This document shows positions 1 through 8,398 of a stretch of DNA of 64,000 nucleotides, piece after piece. The translations under genes were made by a program, and so were the position numbers. The notes under the pieces were generated by a model, which had not been told where the DNA came from, did no database searches, and worked only from the letters and a program-made list of their open reading frames with translations. The DNA is from Microbacterium sp. BR1 (GTDB taxonomy: Bacteria; Actinomycetota; Actinomycetes; Actinomycetales; Microbacteriaceae): assembly GCF_002812725.1 (NCBI RefSeq), contig NZ_NMUN01000010.1:409238-473237 (forward strand), in the 5' to 3' direction. Each line of letters opens with the position of its first letter. Positions within the stretch are counted from its first letter, which is position 1.

Positions 1-36
1 GGCCTGCTCGGCCGCCTCGGTCCCGGGATGGTCCAT
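1..36 (-). CDS. Start of a minus-strand gene, probably a TetR-type regulator (partial)
   Basis: The complement of 34-36 is an ATG followed by twelve open codons (MDHPGTEAAEQA) that run off the window edge. It begins 9 nt after the stop of the ABC permease, so it is probably the third gene of that operon. Exporters of this ABC type are often co-transcribed with a TetR regulator, and a palindrome sits upstream of the operon. That assignment is context only, because no domain is visible in 12 residues. Confidence 0.4.
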   Translation of the reverse strand, partial: MDHPGTEAAEQA

Positions 37-45
37 GATTCGAAT

Positions 46-1680
46 CTATCCGCCGGTCGCGAGTTCCCGGCGCCGCATGAGGCCGAGCGACCCGACCGCC
101 CCGACGGTGGTGGCGCCGAGCAGCCACCACAGCCCACGCGCATCCACGGTGTCGCCCTCGATGAGCGGAGCGATACCCACGGGCGAGAGGTCGGTGAGCC
201 AGGCGGGGAAGCCGAACAGGGGGCCGAACAACCCCAGCACCATACCGAGCAGCACCAGCGTCCAGCCGAGAGCGATCGTGGCACGCGGTAGAGCGACGAA
301 GATCAGGGCCGTGACGACGAGGAAGACGGATGCCGCGGCGATCTGCCCTCCGCCGACCACGGCGACGTCGCGCATCAGGGCGAAATCCCCGCCCTCACCG
401 TTGACCGCCTGCCCGCCGATCCCGAGCGCCGCCCCGATGGCACCCGCGCCCACGACCGCCACGATCGCGACGAACCCGATCAGGAGATATCCGGCGAGCC
501 ACCGGACGCGGTGGACGGGTGTCGCGAGCAGCATCTCGGCGGTTCCCTGTGATTCCTCCTGCCGGGCTCGGCAGACGGTCTGCACGGCGGCGCACGCGGC
601 GAGGACGCCGAGCATCGTGAAGAAGATCGTCACCGTCCCCTGCTCGATGTTGCCCGCACCCGCGATCTGTTCGAGCATCGCCTCGACCGTGGGGTTCGTG
701 GACCCGACCTCGGCCACGATCGATGCGAGCGAGGTGGACAGTGCTCCGACGACGAGGCCGCCGACGGCCCAGCCGACCACGGCGCCACGCGAGAGTCGCC
801 ATGCGAGAGCGATCGGCGTCGAGAGCGCGCCGGATGCTTCGACGCGGCCCGCTCGCTCGGCGATGAAGCTCTCGCCCAGGTCGCGGGCGCTCTGCGCGAG
901 CACGGCCCCCGCGATGAGCGTCAGAGCCACTGCGGCCGCGAGAGCGAGCGGAAGGGCGTTGTTCTCGGCGAAGGGTCGGGTGTTCTCGGCCCATCCGAAG
1001 GGCGAGAGCCACGTGAGGGCCGAGCTGTCGATGCGCTGCAGGTCATCGCTCGGGGTGCCGAGTGCATTGCCGATTCCGGCGGCGAGGAAGAGCGCCAGCA
1101 GCGTCCACACCGAAACCGCGTTGGCAGCACGGGACGTGCGAAAGAGCTGACTCGCGATGAGCCCGACACCGAGAAAGACGAATCCGACGGAGCCGGTTGC
1201 GGCGCCCGCGAGGATCGAGCCCGCCGGGCCGAGCCCCGCCGCGATGAAGCCCGTGGCGACGAGAATCGCGAGCAGCACGTTCGACAGCGTGCCATGGACG
1301 ATGGTGGCGATGACCGGAGAGAATCGCGATGCGGGCGTCGCCGCGAGCATCTCCGCACGCCCCGCCTCTTCGTCGCCCCGGGTGTGCCGGACGGCGAGGA
1401 AGGTGCTCATGAACGCCGCGAGCAGGCAGAGCCACGGCAGGATCAGGAAGGTGATGAAGGCGCCCTCGTCGGCGCCGGAGGGCAGGCCGCGGAACAGCAG
1501 GATGACGGGGTTGGCGATCGCGGCAGCGAGCAGGGACGTGCGGTCTTGCGTGGTTCCGTACGATTCCGCGACGCCCACACTGGCGAAGAAGGCGAGCAGC
1601 GCCGTGCCGATCGTCCACATCGCCACCTGCAGGCGATCCCGCCGGATGCGCTGCCCGAGCAGCGCGCCGATCCCGTTCAT
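46..1680 (-). CDS. ABC-type exporter permease, polyketide/multidrug type
   Basis: A 544-aa integral membrane protein (start MNGIGALLGQRIRRD) whose hydrophobic segments fall in two similar halves, about 12 in all. This is the layout of the large single-chain permeases of bacterial antibiotic/polyketide ABC exporters. Each half has a short conserved patch before a helix (AEMLAATPASR near residue 108 and AEMLLATPVHR near 365), so the protein looks like an internal duplication. Its ATG overlaps the stop of the ATPase gene by 4 bp (ATGA), so translation is probably coupled. A longer reading in this frame continues upstream through the ATPase gene, but its N-terminal part is a shadow. The substrate is unknown. 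Confidence 0.85.
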   Translation of the reverse strand: MNGIGALLGQRIRRDRLQVAMWTIGTALLAFFASVGVAESYGTTQDRTSLLAAAIANPVILLFRGLPSGADEGAFITFLILPWLCLLAAFMSTFLAVRHTRGDEEAGRAEMLAATPASRFSPVIATIVHGTLSNVLLAILVATGFIAAGLGPAGSILAGAATGSVGFVFLGVGLIASQLFRTSRAANAVSVWTLLALFLAAGIGNALGTPSDDLQRIDSSALTWLSPFGWAENTRPFAENNALPLALAAAVALTLIAGAVLAQSARDLGESFIAERAGRVEASGALSTPIALAWRLSRGAVVGWAVGGLVVGALSTSLASIVAEVGSTNPTVEAMLEQIAGAGNIEQGTVTIFFTMLGVLAACAAVQTVCRARQEESQGTAEMLLATPVHRVRWLAGYLLIGFVAIVAVVGAGAIGAALGIGGQAVNGEGGDFALMRDVAVVGGGQIAAASVFLVVTALIFVALPRATIALGWTLVLLGMVLGLFGPLFGFPAWLTDLSPVGIAPLIEGDTVDARGLWWLLGATTVGAVGSLGLMRRRELATGG

Positions 1681-2618
1681 CGGGGAGTGCCGACCCGCGT
1701 CGCGCTGCGCTCGCCGTAGTGGCGCAGGAAGAGCTCCTCGAGCGAGGGGGGAGCGATGTGCAGCCCCTGCACGTCGCGGCGAGCGAGTTCGGGGAGCACG
1801 TCCGTCACGGCGTCGGAGTCGACCGTGAAGCGCACGCGCCCGTCCTCGATGACGAGGTCGTGAGCGCCGGGGAACACCTCTTCGCCCGGCGGCATCGGGG
1901 ACGGTGCCTCGAACGAGACCTCGGTGCGCGTGAGGTGGCGCAGCTGCGCCAGCGTGCCCGTCTCGACGATCTGTCCGGCCCGGATGATGGACACGCGGTC
2001 GCACAGATGCTCGACCTCGGACAGGATGTGGCTCGAGAGCAGGACCGTCGCCCCCGCATCCCGGACCCGCGCGATCTCGCGGCGGAACATGACCTCCATG
2101 AGTGGGTCGAGTCCGCTGGTCGGCTCGTCGAAGATGTACAGGTCGGCGGGAGTCGAGAGGGCGGCGATGAGCGCGACCTTCTGCCGGTTCCCCTTCGAGT
2201 AGGCGCGGCCCTTCTTGCGGGGGTCGAATTCGAACGCGGCCTCGAGTCGTTCCCTCTCGGCTCGGACCGTGGGGTCGCGCCGATTCGCCCCGCGCAGTCT
2301 GGCGAGCAGGTCGATCGCCTCGCCTCCGGACATGTTCGGCCAGACGCTCACGTCGCCAGGGATGTAAGCCACGCGCCGGTGGATCGCGACGGAGTCCCGC
2401 CACGGGTCGAGCCCGAAGACGGATGCTTCGCCCGACGTTGCGCGGGCGAGTCCCAGGAGCACCCGGATGGTCGTGGACTTGCCGGCTCCATTGGGTCCGA
2501 GAAAGCCGTGGATCTGGCCCGCGCCGACATCGAGATCGAGTCCGTCGAGGGCTCGAACCCGACCGTAGTGCTTCGTCAGGCCACGCGTGGAGACGACAGA
2601 GGAGATGGCAGCAGACAT
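1677..2618 (-). CDS. ABC transporter ATP-binding protein (exporter type)
   Basis: A 313-aa ABC ATPase that would energise the permease encoded by the next gene. Visible motifs in order are Walker A (GPNGAGKST, about residues 39-47), a degenerate signature region (SKGNRQKV, around 142), Walker B (DLYIFDEPTSGLDP, around 160) and the H-loop (LLSSHILSEVEH, around 196). The C-terminal 100 residues form the extension typical of multidrug-export ATPases of the DrrA/CcmA type. There is no clear Shine-Dalgarno site before the ATG at 2618. A 10-bp palindrome lies 19 bp upstream. The gene diverges from the GntR/prp operon. Confidence 0.9.
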   Translation of the reverse strand: MSAAISSVVSTRGLTKHYGRVRALDGLDLDVGAGQIHGFLGPNGAGKSTTIRVLLGLARATSGEASVFGLDPWRDSVAIHRRVAYIPGDVSVWPNMSGGEAIDLLARLRGANRRDPTVRAERERLEAAFEFDPRKKGRAYSKGNRQKVALIAALSTPADLYIFDEPTSGLDPLMEVMFRREIARVRDAGATVLLSSHILSEVEHLCDRVSIIRAGQIVETGTLAQLRHLTRTEVSFEAPSPMPPGEEVFPGAHDLVIEDGRVRFTVDSDAVTDVLPELARRDVQGLHIAPPSLEELFLRHYGERSATRVGTPR

Positions 2619-2636
2619 GCTGCGAAGTTACACCCG

Positions 2637-2646
2637 TTTCATGAAA
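2637..2646. promoter_or_regulatory. Palindrome TTTCATGAAA upstream of the ABC operon
   Basis: A perfect 10-bp palindrome lies 19 bp before the ATPase start, inside an A/T-rich patch that also contains TATTCA on the minus strand. It is a candidate operator for the regulator whose gene begins at the window edge. The role is inferred from position only. Confidence 0.35.
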
Positions 2647-2708
2647 TTGTGAATACTCCTCGACGATGTGCGACGGGGTCATGCGGGGCGGGCGTTGGTC
2701 GCGGCTTT

Positions 2709-2770
2709 TTGTATACGCAAGGTCGATTGAGTGACTGACTATCGCGCCGTCGAGGTCTTTATGTATACAA
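2709..2770. promoter_or_regulatory. Pair of GntR/FCD-type operator sites (GTATAC cores)
   Basis: TTGTATAC at 2709-2716 and its exact inverse GTATACAA at 2763-2770 lie in the divergent region in front of the GntR gene. Each contains the palindrome GTATAC, resembling the TNGTNNNACNA sites bound by FadR/FCD-type GntR proteins. The right-hand site lies 31 bp before the proposed GntR start and includes a TATACA hexamer. Autoregulation and control of the prp operon are inferred. Confidence 0.5.
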
Positions 2771-2801
2771 TGACGAAACAACGTCCAGGGAGGTGCGAGT
2801 C

Positions 2802-3452
2802 GTGCGAGCCAGTGACCGCGCCTACGCGACCCTCCTCCGCGAGATTCAGGACGGCATCCTTCCGCCCGGCGCAGTTCTGGCGGAGGTCGAGCAGTCCACC
2901 CGGCTGGGCGTCAGCCGCACCCCCCTCCGCGAAGCACTGGGCCGGCTCGCCGCCGACGGCCTCGTCGTGCAGCAATCACCGCGGGTGACCGTGGTCGCGG
3001 CGATCGACACCGCCGACATCCGTGCCCTCTTCGAAGTGCGCCGCGCGCTCGAAGAGACGGCCGCACGCCTCGCCGCCGAACGGGGAGATGCGGCGACCTT
3101 CGCCGAGCTCGCGCGTCGTTTCGGCGACGCGGACCTCACGGGGAGCGGCGATGTCGAGGACTATTACGGGCTCATCGCACGCTTCGACCGTCAGCTCGAC
3201 GACGCGGTTGCCAACGAGTTCCTCACCGCCGCGCTCCGAAACGTCCGCACGCACCTGGTGCGCGTCAGGCGCCTCGCGCGCGACAACCCCGACCGACTCG
3301 CGGCGTCCGCCGCCGAGCACCGTCTCATCGCCTCTGCGCTCGCGGCGCGCGATGCCGATCTCGCCGCCCACGCGACGCACGTACACCTGCACAATGCCCT
3401 GCAGAGCGCGCTCGCCAACATCCCCGACTCCTCTCCGGAAGGCACCTCATGA
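2802..3452 (+). CDS. GntR-family transcriptional regulator (FCD/FadR subfamily)
   Basis: A 216-aa regulator. The N-terminal winged helix (about residues 3-68; EVEQSTRLGVSRTPLREALGRLAADGLV) is typical of GntR, with the SRTPLREAL helix-turn-helix signature. The C-terminal part (about 75-205) is an all-helical FCD ligand domain with spaced histidines such as AEHRLI and HVHLHNAL that may bind a metal or effector. I chose GTG 2802 because CAGGGAGG ends 8 nt upstream; an in-frame GTG at 2793 would overlap that ribosome site. Its stop overlaps the prpD start by 4 bp, so it probably controls the 2-methylcitrate operon it heads. Confidence 0.85.
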   Translation: MRASDRAYATLLREIQDGILPPGAVLAEVEQSTRLGVSRTPLREALGRLAADGLVVQQSPRVTVVAAIDTADIRALFEVRRALEETAARLAAERGDAATFAELARRFGDADLTGSGDVEDYYGLIARFDRQLDDAVANEFLTAALRNVRTHLVRVRRLARDNPDRLAASAAEHRLIASALAARDADLAAHATHVHLHNALQSALANIPDSSPEGTS

Positions 3453-4975
3453 CACAGCTCCACCACGTTCGCGTCCACCGCAGCGACGAGAACCTCGCCC
3501 GCGAAGGCCAGTTGGCCTGGAAGATCGCCCAGGTCGCCACCGACCCGGTGGCGGTCGAGCCCGAGGTCGTCGACATGATCATCAACCGTGTGATCGACAA
3601 CGCCGCCGTCGCCGCGGCGTCGCTGACCCGCGCCCCGGTGAGTGCCGCGCGGCAGCAGGCCCTCGACCACGCCGTCTCGGCGAACGGAAGCGGGGCAACG
3701 ATCTTCGGATGCGCGATCGAGCGCCGGACGAGCCCCGAGTGGGCGGCGTGGGCGAACGGCGTCGCCGTCCGTGAGCTCGACTACCACGACACCTTCCTCG
3801 CCGCCGAGTACTCGCATCCGGGTGACAACATCCCGCCCATCGTCGCGGTCGCGCAGCACGTCGGCGCGGATGGCGCCGCGCTCGTCCGCGGACTCGCGAC
3901 GGGGTACGAGATCCAGATCGACCTGGTGCGTGCGATCTCGCTGCACAAGCACAAGATCGATCACGTCGCCCACCTCGGCCCCTCGGCAGCCGCGGGCATC
4001 GGCACGCTGCTCGACCTCGACGCCGACACCATCTACCAGGCCGTCGCGCAGGCGCTGCACACGACCACGGCCACGCGGCAGAGCCGCAAGGGCGAGATCT
4101 CGACATGGAAGGCGCACGCCCCGGCCTTCGCCGGCAAGATGGCGGTCGAGGCCGTCGACCGTGCGATGCGCGGTGAGACGAGCCCGTCGCCCATCTACGA
4201 GGGCGAGGACGGCGTGATCGCGTGGCTCCTCGACGGAAAGGATGCGTCGTACGACGTTCCGCTCCCCGCTCCGGGTGAGGCCAAGCGCGGCATCCTCGAT
4301 TCGTACACGAAGGAGCACTCGGCCGAATACCAGGCGCAGGCCTGGATCGACCTGGCTCGCAAGCTCCACGAGGCCCGCCCCGAGCTGGCCGACGCCGCGA
4401 TGATCGAGAGCATCGTGCTGCACACGAGCCACCACACGCACTATGTGATCGGCTCGGGGGCGAACGACCCGCAGAAGTACGACCCCACGGCCTCCCGCGA
4501 GACCCTCGACCACTCGATCCCGTACATCTTCGCCGTCGCGCTCCAGGACGGCGGATGGCACCACGTCGATTCGTATACCCCCGAGCGCGCCCAGCGCCCC
4601 GACACCGTGGCGCTGTGGCAGAAGATCACGACCGCCGAGGACGCCGAGTGGACCCGCCGCTATCACTCCGAGGATCCGAACGAGAAGGCCTTCGGGGGAC
4701 GCGTCGTGATCACCCTCACGGATGGCACGGTCATCGAGGACGAGATCGCGGTGGCCGACGCGCATCCGCTCGGCGCCCGCCCGTTCGCGCGCGCGGACTA
4801 CGTGCGCAAGTTCCGCCTGCTCGCCGAGCCTGTGCTCGAGGCGGCCGAGATCGAGCGGTTCCTCGCTCTTGCCGAGCGGCTGCCCGAGTTGACCGCGGAC
4901 GAGGTTCGGGAACTCACGATCGTCGCGAAGCCGGGTGTGCTCGAGTCTGCCCCGGCCCCGAGGGGGCTCTTCTGA
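3449..4975 (+). CDS. prpD: 2-methylcitrate dehydratase
   Basis: A 508-aa MmgE/PrpD-family protein that dehydrates 2-methylcitrate to 2-methyl-cis-aconitate in the propionyl-CoA-degrading 2-methylcitrate cycle. Recognisable family stretches include MIINRVIDNAAVAAASL near residue 42, WANGVAVRELDYHDTF near 100, HPGDNIPPIVAVAQ, and the KGEISTWKAHAPAFAG region near 213, where PrpD proteins carry conserved basic residues. The length fits the family. The start overlaps the regulator stop (ATGA), and prpB and prpC follow, so the operon context strongly supports the assignment. Confidence 0.93.
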   Translation: MTQLHHVRVHRSDENLAREGQLAWKIAQVATDPVAVEPEVVDMIINRVIDNAAVAAASLTRAPVSAARQQALDHAVSANGSGATIFGCAIERRTSPEWAAWANGVAVRELDYHDTFLAAEYSHPGDNIPPIVAVAQHVGADGAALVRGLATGYEIQIDLVRAISLHKHKIDHVAHLGPSAAAGIGTLLDLDADTIYQAVAQALHTTTATRQSRKGEISTWKAHAPAFAGKMAVEAVDRAMRGETSPSPIYEGEDGVIAWLLDGKDASYDVPLPAPGEAKRGILDSYTKEHSAEYQAQAWIDLARKLHEARPELADAAMIESIVLHTSHHTHYVIGSGANDPQKYDPTASRETLDHSIPYIFAVALQDGGWHHVDSYTPERAQRPDTVALWQKITTAEDAEWTRRYHSEDPNEKAFGGRVVITLTDGTVIEDEIAVADAHPLGARPFARADYVRKFRLLAEPVLEAAEIERFLALAERLPELTADEVRELTIVAKPGVLESAPAPRGLF

Positions 4976-5097
4976 TGGCGACCGTGAGCACAACGTCGCA
5001 GATCCGTGCCACAGCGCGCTCGACCGCGCCCCGATCGACCGCCTCGAAAGCCGAATGCCGACGTTGTGCACGCGACGCCGCGGAGGGAAGCCGCTGA
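4975..5097 (+). CDS. Possible 40-aa ORF coupled to prpD and prpB
   Basis: An ATG that overlaps the prpD stop (TGATG at 4973-4977) opens 40 codons (MATVSTTSQIRATARSTAPR...) whose own stop overlaps the prpB ATG in the same TGATG arrangement (5095-5099). It exactly fills the gap between the two enzymes. The peptide is rich in Ser, Thr, Ala and Arg, with two cysteines near the C-terminus (ECRRCARDA). It matches no family I recognise. It may only couple translation of prpB, or be chance. Confidence 0.35.
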   Translation: MATVSTTSQIRATARSTAPRSTASKAECRRCARDAAEGSR

Positions 5098-5999
5098 TGC
5101 TGTACGCCACGACCCCGGCCGCCGAGAAGCGCCGCCTGTTCCGCGAGCGCCTCGCCACGGGCGAGCTGCTGCGCTTCCCCGGCGCGTTCAACCCCCTGAG
5201 CGCCCGGCTGATCGAGCGCAAGGGCTTCGAGGGCGTCTACATCTCGGGCGCCGTCCTCGCCGCCGATCTCGGGCTACCCGACATCGGGCTCACGACCCTC
5301 ACCGAGGTCGCCGGGCGGGGTCAGCAGATCGCCCGGATGACCGAGCTGCCCGCGATCATCGACGCCGACACGGGGTTTGGCGAGCCGATGAACGTCGCCC
5401 GCACGATCCAGACGCTCGAGGACGCGGGCCTGGCCGGCGCCCACATCGAGGACCAGATCAACCCGAAGCGCTGCGGGCACCTCGACGGCAAGGCCGTCGT
5501 CGACGAGAACACCGCGATCAAGCGCATCCGAGCCGCGGTGGATGGACGCCGCGACCCGAACTTCCTGGTGATGGCGCGCACGGACATCCGCGCCGTCGAG
5601 GGGATGGACGCCGCGATCGACCGCGCGAAGGCGCTCGTCGACGCGGGCGCCGACGCGATCTTCCCCGAGGCGATGCGCACGCTCGAGGAGTTCGCGGCGA
5701 TGCGGGCCGCGGTCGACGTGCCGATCCTGGCCAACATGACCGAGTTCGGCAAGAGCGAGCTCTTCTCGAGCAACCAGCTGCGGGACGTCGGCGTGAACAT
5801 CGTCATCTGGCCCGTATCGTTGCTGCGCATCGCGATGGGCGCGGCGGGTCGCGCCCTCGACACGCTGAACGATGAGGGGCACCTCGCCGGAAAGCTGGAC
5901 GAGATGCAGCACCGCGCCGACCTGTACGACCTGATCGACTACGAGCAGTACAACCGTTTCGACACCAGCGTCTTCAACTTCACCATCACGAAGGAGTGA
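5097..5999 (+). CDS. prpB: Methylisocitrate lyase
   Basis: A 300-aa enzyme of the isocitrate lyase/PEP mutase superfamily that cleaves 2-methylisocitrate to pyruvate and succinate. The substrate-binding segment LRFPGAFNPLSARL (near residue 20), the Mg-binding DADTGFG (near 84) and the catalytic-loop motif KRCGHLDGK (near 122, with the general-acid cysteine) are all present. I chose ATG 5097 because GGAGGGAAG precedes it by 6 nt; the frame stays open further upstream, but that would give an atypical N-terminus. It is the third enzyme of the prp cycle operon. Confidence 0.93.
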   Translation: MLYATTPAAEKRRLFRERLATGELLRFPGAFNPLSARLIERKGFEGVYISGAVLAADLGLPDIGLTTLTEVAGRGQQIARMTELPAIIDADTGFGEPMNVARTIQTLEDAGLAGAHIEDQINPKRCGHLDGKAVVDENTAIKRIRAAVDGRRDPNFLVMARTDIRAVEGMDAAIDRAKALVDAGADAIFPEAMRTLEEFAAMRAAVDVPILANMTEFGKSELFSSNQLRDVGVNIVIWPVSLLRIAMGAAGRALDTLNDEGHLAGKLDEMQHRADLYDLIDYEQYNRFDTSVFNFTITKE

Positions 6000-6001
6000 C
6001 C

Positions 6002-7171
6002 ATGACCGATATCGACATCAAGAAGGGCCTGGCCGGAGTCACGGTCGACTACACGGCCGTCAGCAAGGTCAATCCCGAGACGAACTCGCTGCTGTACCGC
6101 GGCTACCCGGTGCAAGAGCTGGCGGCGACCCAGCCGTTCGAGGCGGTCGCCTACCTGCTGTGGCACGGAGAGTTGCCGGATGCCTCGCAGCTCGCCGAGT
6201 TCGAGACGTTCGAGCGCTCGCAGCGCGACCTCGACGAGAACGTGAAGCGGGCGATCGACCTGCTGCCCCTCGACTCGCACCCGATGGACGTCGTGCGCAC
6301 CGCGGTCTCGATGTTCGGCGCGGCCGCGGCGGACGTCGCCGACAACTCGCCCGCCGCTGACCTGGCGAAGGCGAAGCTGCTGTTCGCCAAGATCCCGGCC
6401 ATGGTCGCCTACGACCAGCGCCGCCGCCGCGGGCAGGAGCTGGTGCCGCCGCGCGCCGACCTGGACTACTCGCGCAACTTCCTCTGGATGACGTTCGGCG
6501 AAGAGCCCGACGAGGTCGTCGCGCACGCGTTCAACGTGTCGATGATCCTGTACGCCGAGCACTCGTTCAACGCTTCCACGTTCACCGCGCGCGTGATCAC
6601 GAGCACGACGGCCGACCTGTACTCGGCGGTCGTCGGCGCGATCGGTGCGCTCAAGGGCGCGCTGCACGGCGGAGCGAACGAGGCGGTCATGCACATCTTC
6701 GACGAGATCGGCAGCGCCCAGAACGTCGTGCCGTGGCTCGACGACGCCCTCGCCAACAAGAAGAAGATCATGGGTTTCGGGCACCGCGTCTACAAGAAGG
6801 GCGATTCGCGCGTCCCGACCATGAAGACGGCGCTCGACACCCTCATCGAGCACTACGGCGCGACCGACCTCGCGGCGCTCTACGACGCGCTCGAGAGCGA
6901 GTTCGTCTCCCGCAAGGCCATCTACCCGAACCTGGACTACCCGTCCGGGCCGTCGTACCACCTGATCGGATTCGACACCCCCACCTTTACGCCGCTGTTC
7001 GTCGCCTCACGCGTGACGGGCTGGACCGCGCACATCATCGAGCAGACCGCCTCCAACGCCCTCATCCGCCCGCTGTCGGCGTACAACGGGGTCGACGAGC
7101 GTCACATCGAGGGCTATGTGCCGAGCGAGGCCGAGCTCGCGGTCGCCGAGCGGGCGGCCGAGGCCGGCTGA
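6002..7171 (+). CDS. prpC: 2-methylcitrate synthase (citrate synthase family)
   Basis: A 389-aa citrate-synthase-fold protein condensing propionyl-CoA with oxaloacetate. Visible signatures are LLYRGYPVQELA near residue 28, HSFNASTFTAR near 187, ALHGGANEAVM near 222 (first catalytic His), MGFGHRVYKKGDSR near 257 (second catalytic His region) and TGWTAHIIEQ near 340. The ATG at 6002 has AAGGAG five nt upstream, overlapping the end of prpB; a GTG at 5996 lies inside that site. The synthase specificity comes from operon context. Activity with acetyl-CoA is also possible. Confidence 0.9.
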   Translation: MTDIDIKKGLAGVTVDYTAVSKVNPETNSLLYRGYPVQELAATQPFEAVAYLLWHGELPDASQLAEFETFERSQRDLDENVKRAIDLLPLDSHPMDVVRTAVSMFGAAAADVADNSPAADLAKAKLLFAKIPAMVAYDQRRRRGQELVPPRADLDYSRNFLWMTFGEEPDEVVAHAFNVSMILYAEHSFNASTFTARVITSTTADLYSAVVGAIGALKGALHGGANEAVMHIFDEIGSAQNVVPWLDDALANKKKIMGFGHRVYKKGDSRVPTMKTALDTLIEHYGATDLAALYDALESEFVSRKAIYPNLDYPSGPSYHLIGFDTPTFTPLFVASRVTGWTAHIIEQTASNALIRPLSAYNGVDERHIEGYVPSEAELAVAERAAEAG

Positions 7172-7177
7172 GCGAGG

Positions 7178-7209
7178 TCCCCCGCCGGCACGGCTGATGC
7201 CGCGGGGGA
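7178..7209 (+). terminator. Hairpin after prpC
   Basis: Perfect 8-bp arms TCCCCCGC and GCGGGGGA enclose a 16-nt loop immediately downstream of the prpC stop. There is no T-run, so it is a plausible GC-rich terminator or mRNA 3'-end stabiliser of the prp operon. Confidence 0.5.
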
Positions 7210-7253
7210 AGACGGGGTCCGCCGAATAGACTCGAGCGGAAGGAGTGGGCCCC

Positions 7254-8252
7254 ATGAAGATGCCGCTGCCGTTCACCCGCACGGCATGGCCGGGGGTCGC
7301 GGCGTCGAATCGGGCTGCCCGCCGACCAACGACGCAGCCGCCGCCCCGCCGCATTCGCGGTCTGACGCGTGGCCAGTGGTTGCTCGCCGTCACCGGCGGC
7401 GCCATCGCGGTTCTCTTCGCGACGGGCATGATCATCGCGCTGGCCCGCTGGATCGTGAGCCTCGACGAGGTCCGGGCGTTCCTGGCGACCTATCCCGGCG
7501 CGTACGCGCCGACGGTGGCCGTCGCGCCGGGCTTTCCCGCGTGGGCGCAGTGGCAGCACTTCTTCAATGTCTTCCTGATGGTGCTGATCATCCGCACGGG
7601 GTGGCAGGTTCGCACCGAGAAGCGTCCGGCCGCGTTCTGGTCGCCGCGTTCCAACAAGAAGCGCCGCATCAGCCTGAACCTGTGGTTCCACAACGCCCTC
7701 GACCTGCTGTGGTTCGTCAACGGCGTGATCTTCGTGGTGCTGCTGTTCGTGACCGGGCATTGGGTGCGCCTCGTGCCGACGAGCCTCGAGGTCTTCCCGA
7801 ACGCCCTCTCGGCGGCGCTGCAGTACGTGTCGCTGAACTGGCCGACCGAGAGCGGCTGGGCGAACTACAACAGCCTGCAGCAGCTGGCGTACTTCACGAC
7901 GGTGTTCGTCGCGGCGCCGCTCGCCGCCGTCACGGGAGTGCGGATGTCGGGGGTCTGGCCGAAGAACACCGCCACCCTGAACCGGGCTTTCCCGATCGAG
8001 TGGGCGCGGGCCCTGCACTTCCCGGTGATGCTGTACTTCGTGGTGTTCATCGTCGTGCACGTCACCCTCGTCTTCGCGACCGGGGCGCTGCGCAACCTCA
8101 ACCACATGTACGCCGGAAACGATGGGCTCGGCTGGGCCGGTTTCTGGATCTTCGCCGCCTCGACGGCCGTGATCGTCGCCGCGTGGGTCGCGGCGCGTCC
8201 CGTCGTGATCGTGCCCATCGCCCGCTTGTTCGGCAAGGTCAAGTCCCGCTGA
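7254..8252 (+). CDS. Cytochrome b/b6 domain membrane protein
   Basis: A 332-aa membrane protein with about five transmembrane helices. Histidines sit within or at the edges of helices (QWQHFFNV, LWFHNALD, ALHFPVM and VVHVTLV), the arrangement of dihaem cytochrome b subunits of formate dehydrogenase-gamma or Ni/Fe-hydrogenase type. The basic, Pro-rich N-terminus lies before the first helix near residue 37. ATG 7254 is preferred: GGAAGGAG precedes it by 8 nt and TAGACT lies at 7227-7232. The molybdoprotein at 24046-25629 could be a partner, but it is distant. No cytochrome c or oxidoreductase gene is adjacent, so the electron partner is unknown. Confidence 0.75.
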   Translation: MKMPLPFTRTAWPGVAASNRAARRPTTQPPPRRIRGLTRGQWLLAVTGGAIAVLFATGMIIALARWIVSLDEVRAFLATYPGAYAPTVAVAPGFPAWAQWQHFFNVFLMVLIIRTGWQVRTEKRPAAFWSPRSNKKRRISLNLWFHNALDLLWFVNGVIFVVLLFVTGHWVRLVPTSLEVFPNALSAALQYVSLNWPTESGWANYNSLQQLAYFTTVFVAAPLAAVTGVRMSGVWPKNTATLNRAFPIEWARALHFPVMLYFVVFIVVHVTLVFATGALRNLNHMYAGNDGLGWAGFWIFAASTAVIVAAWVAARPVVIVPIARLFGKVKSR

Positions 8253-8269
8253 CGTCGCCCGCCGCCACA

Positions 8270-8300
8270 GGGTGTTTCGCCGCAGATGGGTGTTTCGGCG
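8270..8300. repeat. Two copies of intergenic repeat GGGTGTTTCGSC
   Basis: GGGTGTTTCGCCG begins at 8270 and GGGTGTTTCGGCG at 8288, directly after the cytochrome gene. A third copy (GGGGTGTTTCGGC) lies at 33988-34000 just after another gene's stop. The three share 11-12 bases in intergenic positions, so this looks like a short dispersed element rather than coding sequence. Confidence 0.4.
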
Positions 8301-8386
8301 GCGAGGGTCGGCGGCCGGCCCGTCCGGGGGTTATCCCCCCGAGGAGTTTCCGGATGCCTCGGGCGCGCGCCGCGCAGGCCCAGGCC

Positions 8387-8392
8387 TACCGT
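8387..8392 (+). promoter_or_regulatory. -10 box TACCGT for the histidine kinase gene
   Basis: The hexamer ends 6 nt before the ATG at 8399, which would put transcription start at the A of the ATG (leaderless mRNA). No Shine-Dalgarno site is present. Confidence 0.45.
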
Positions 8393-8398
8393 GGACCT

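Noticed and set aside
35..1150. Long plus-strand open frames opposite the ABC permease
   Set aside because: They are Arg/Ser/Pro-rich shadows typical of high-GC coding DNA, with no domain and the wrong third-position bias.
46..2781. A single 911-codon open frame covering the ABC permease and ATPase region on the minus strand
   Set aside because: Only the part from 1680 down has permease sequence. The upstream part is an out-of-frame shadow of the ATPase gene at 1677-2618, which has intact motifs.
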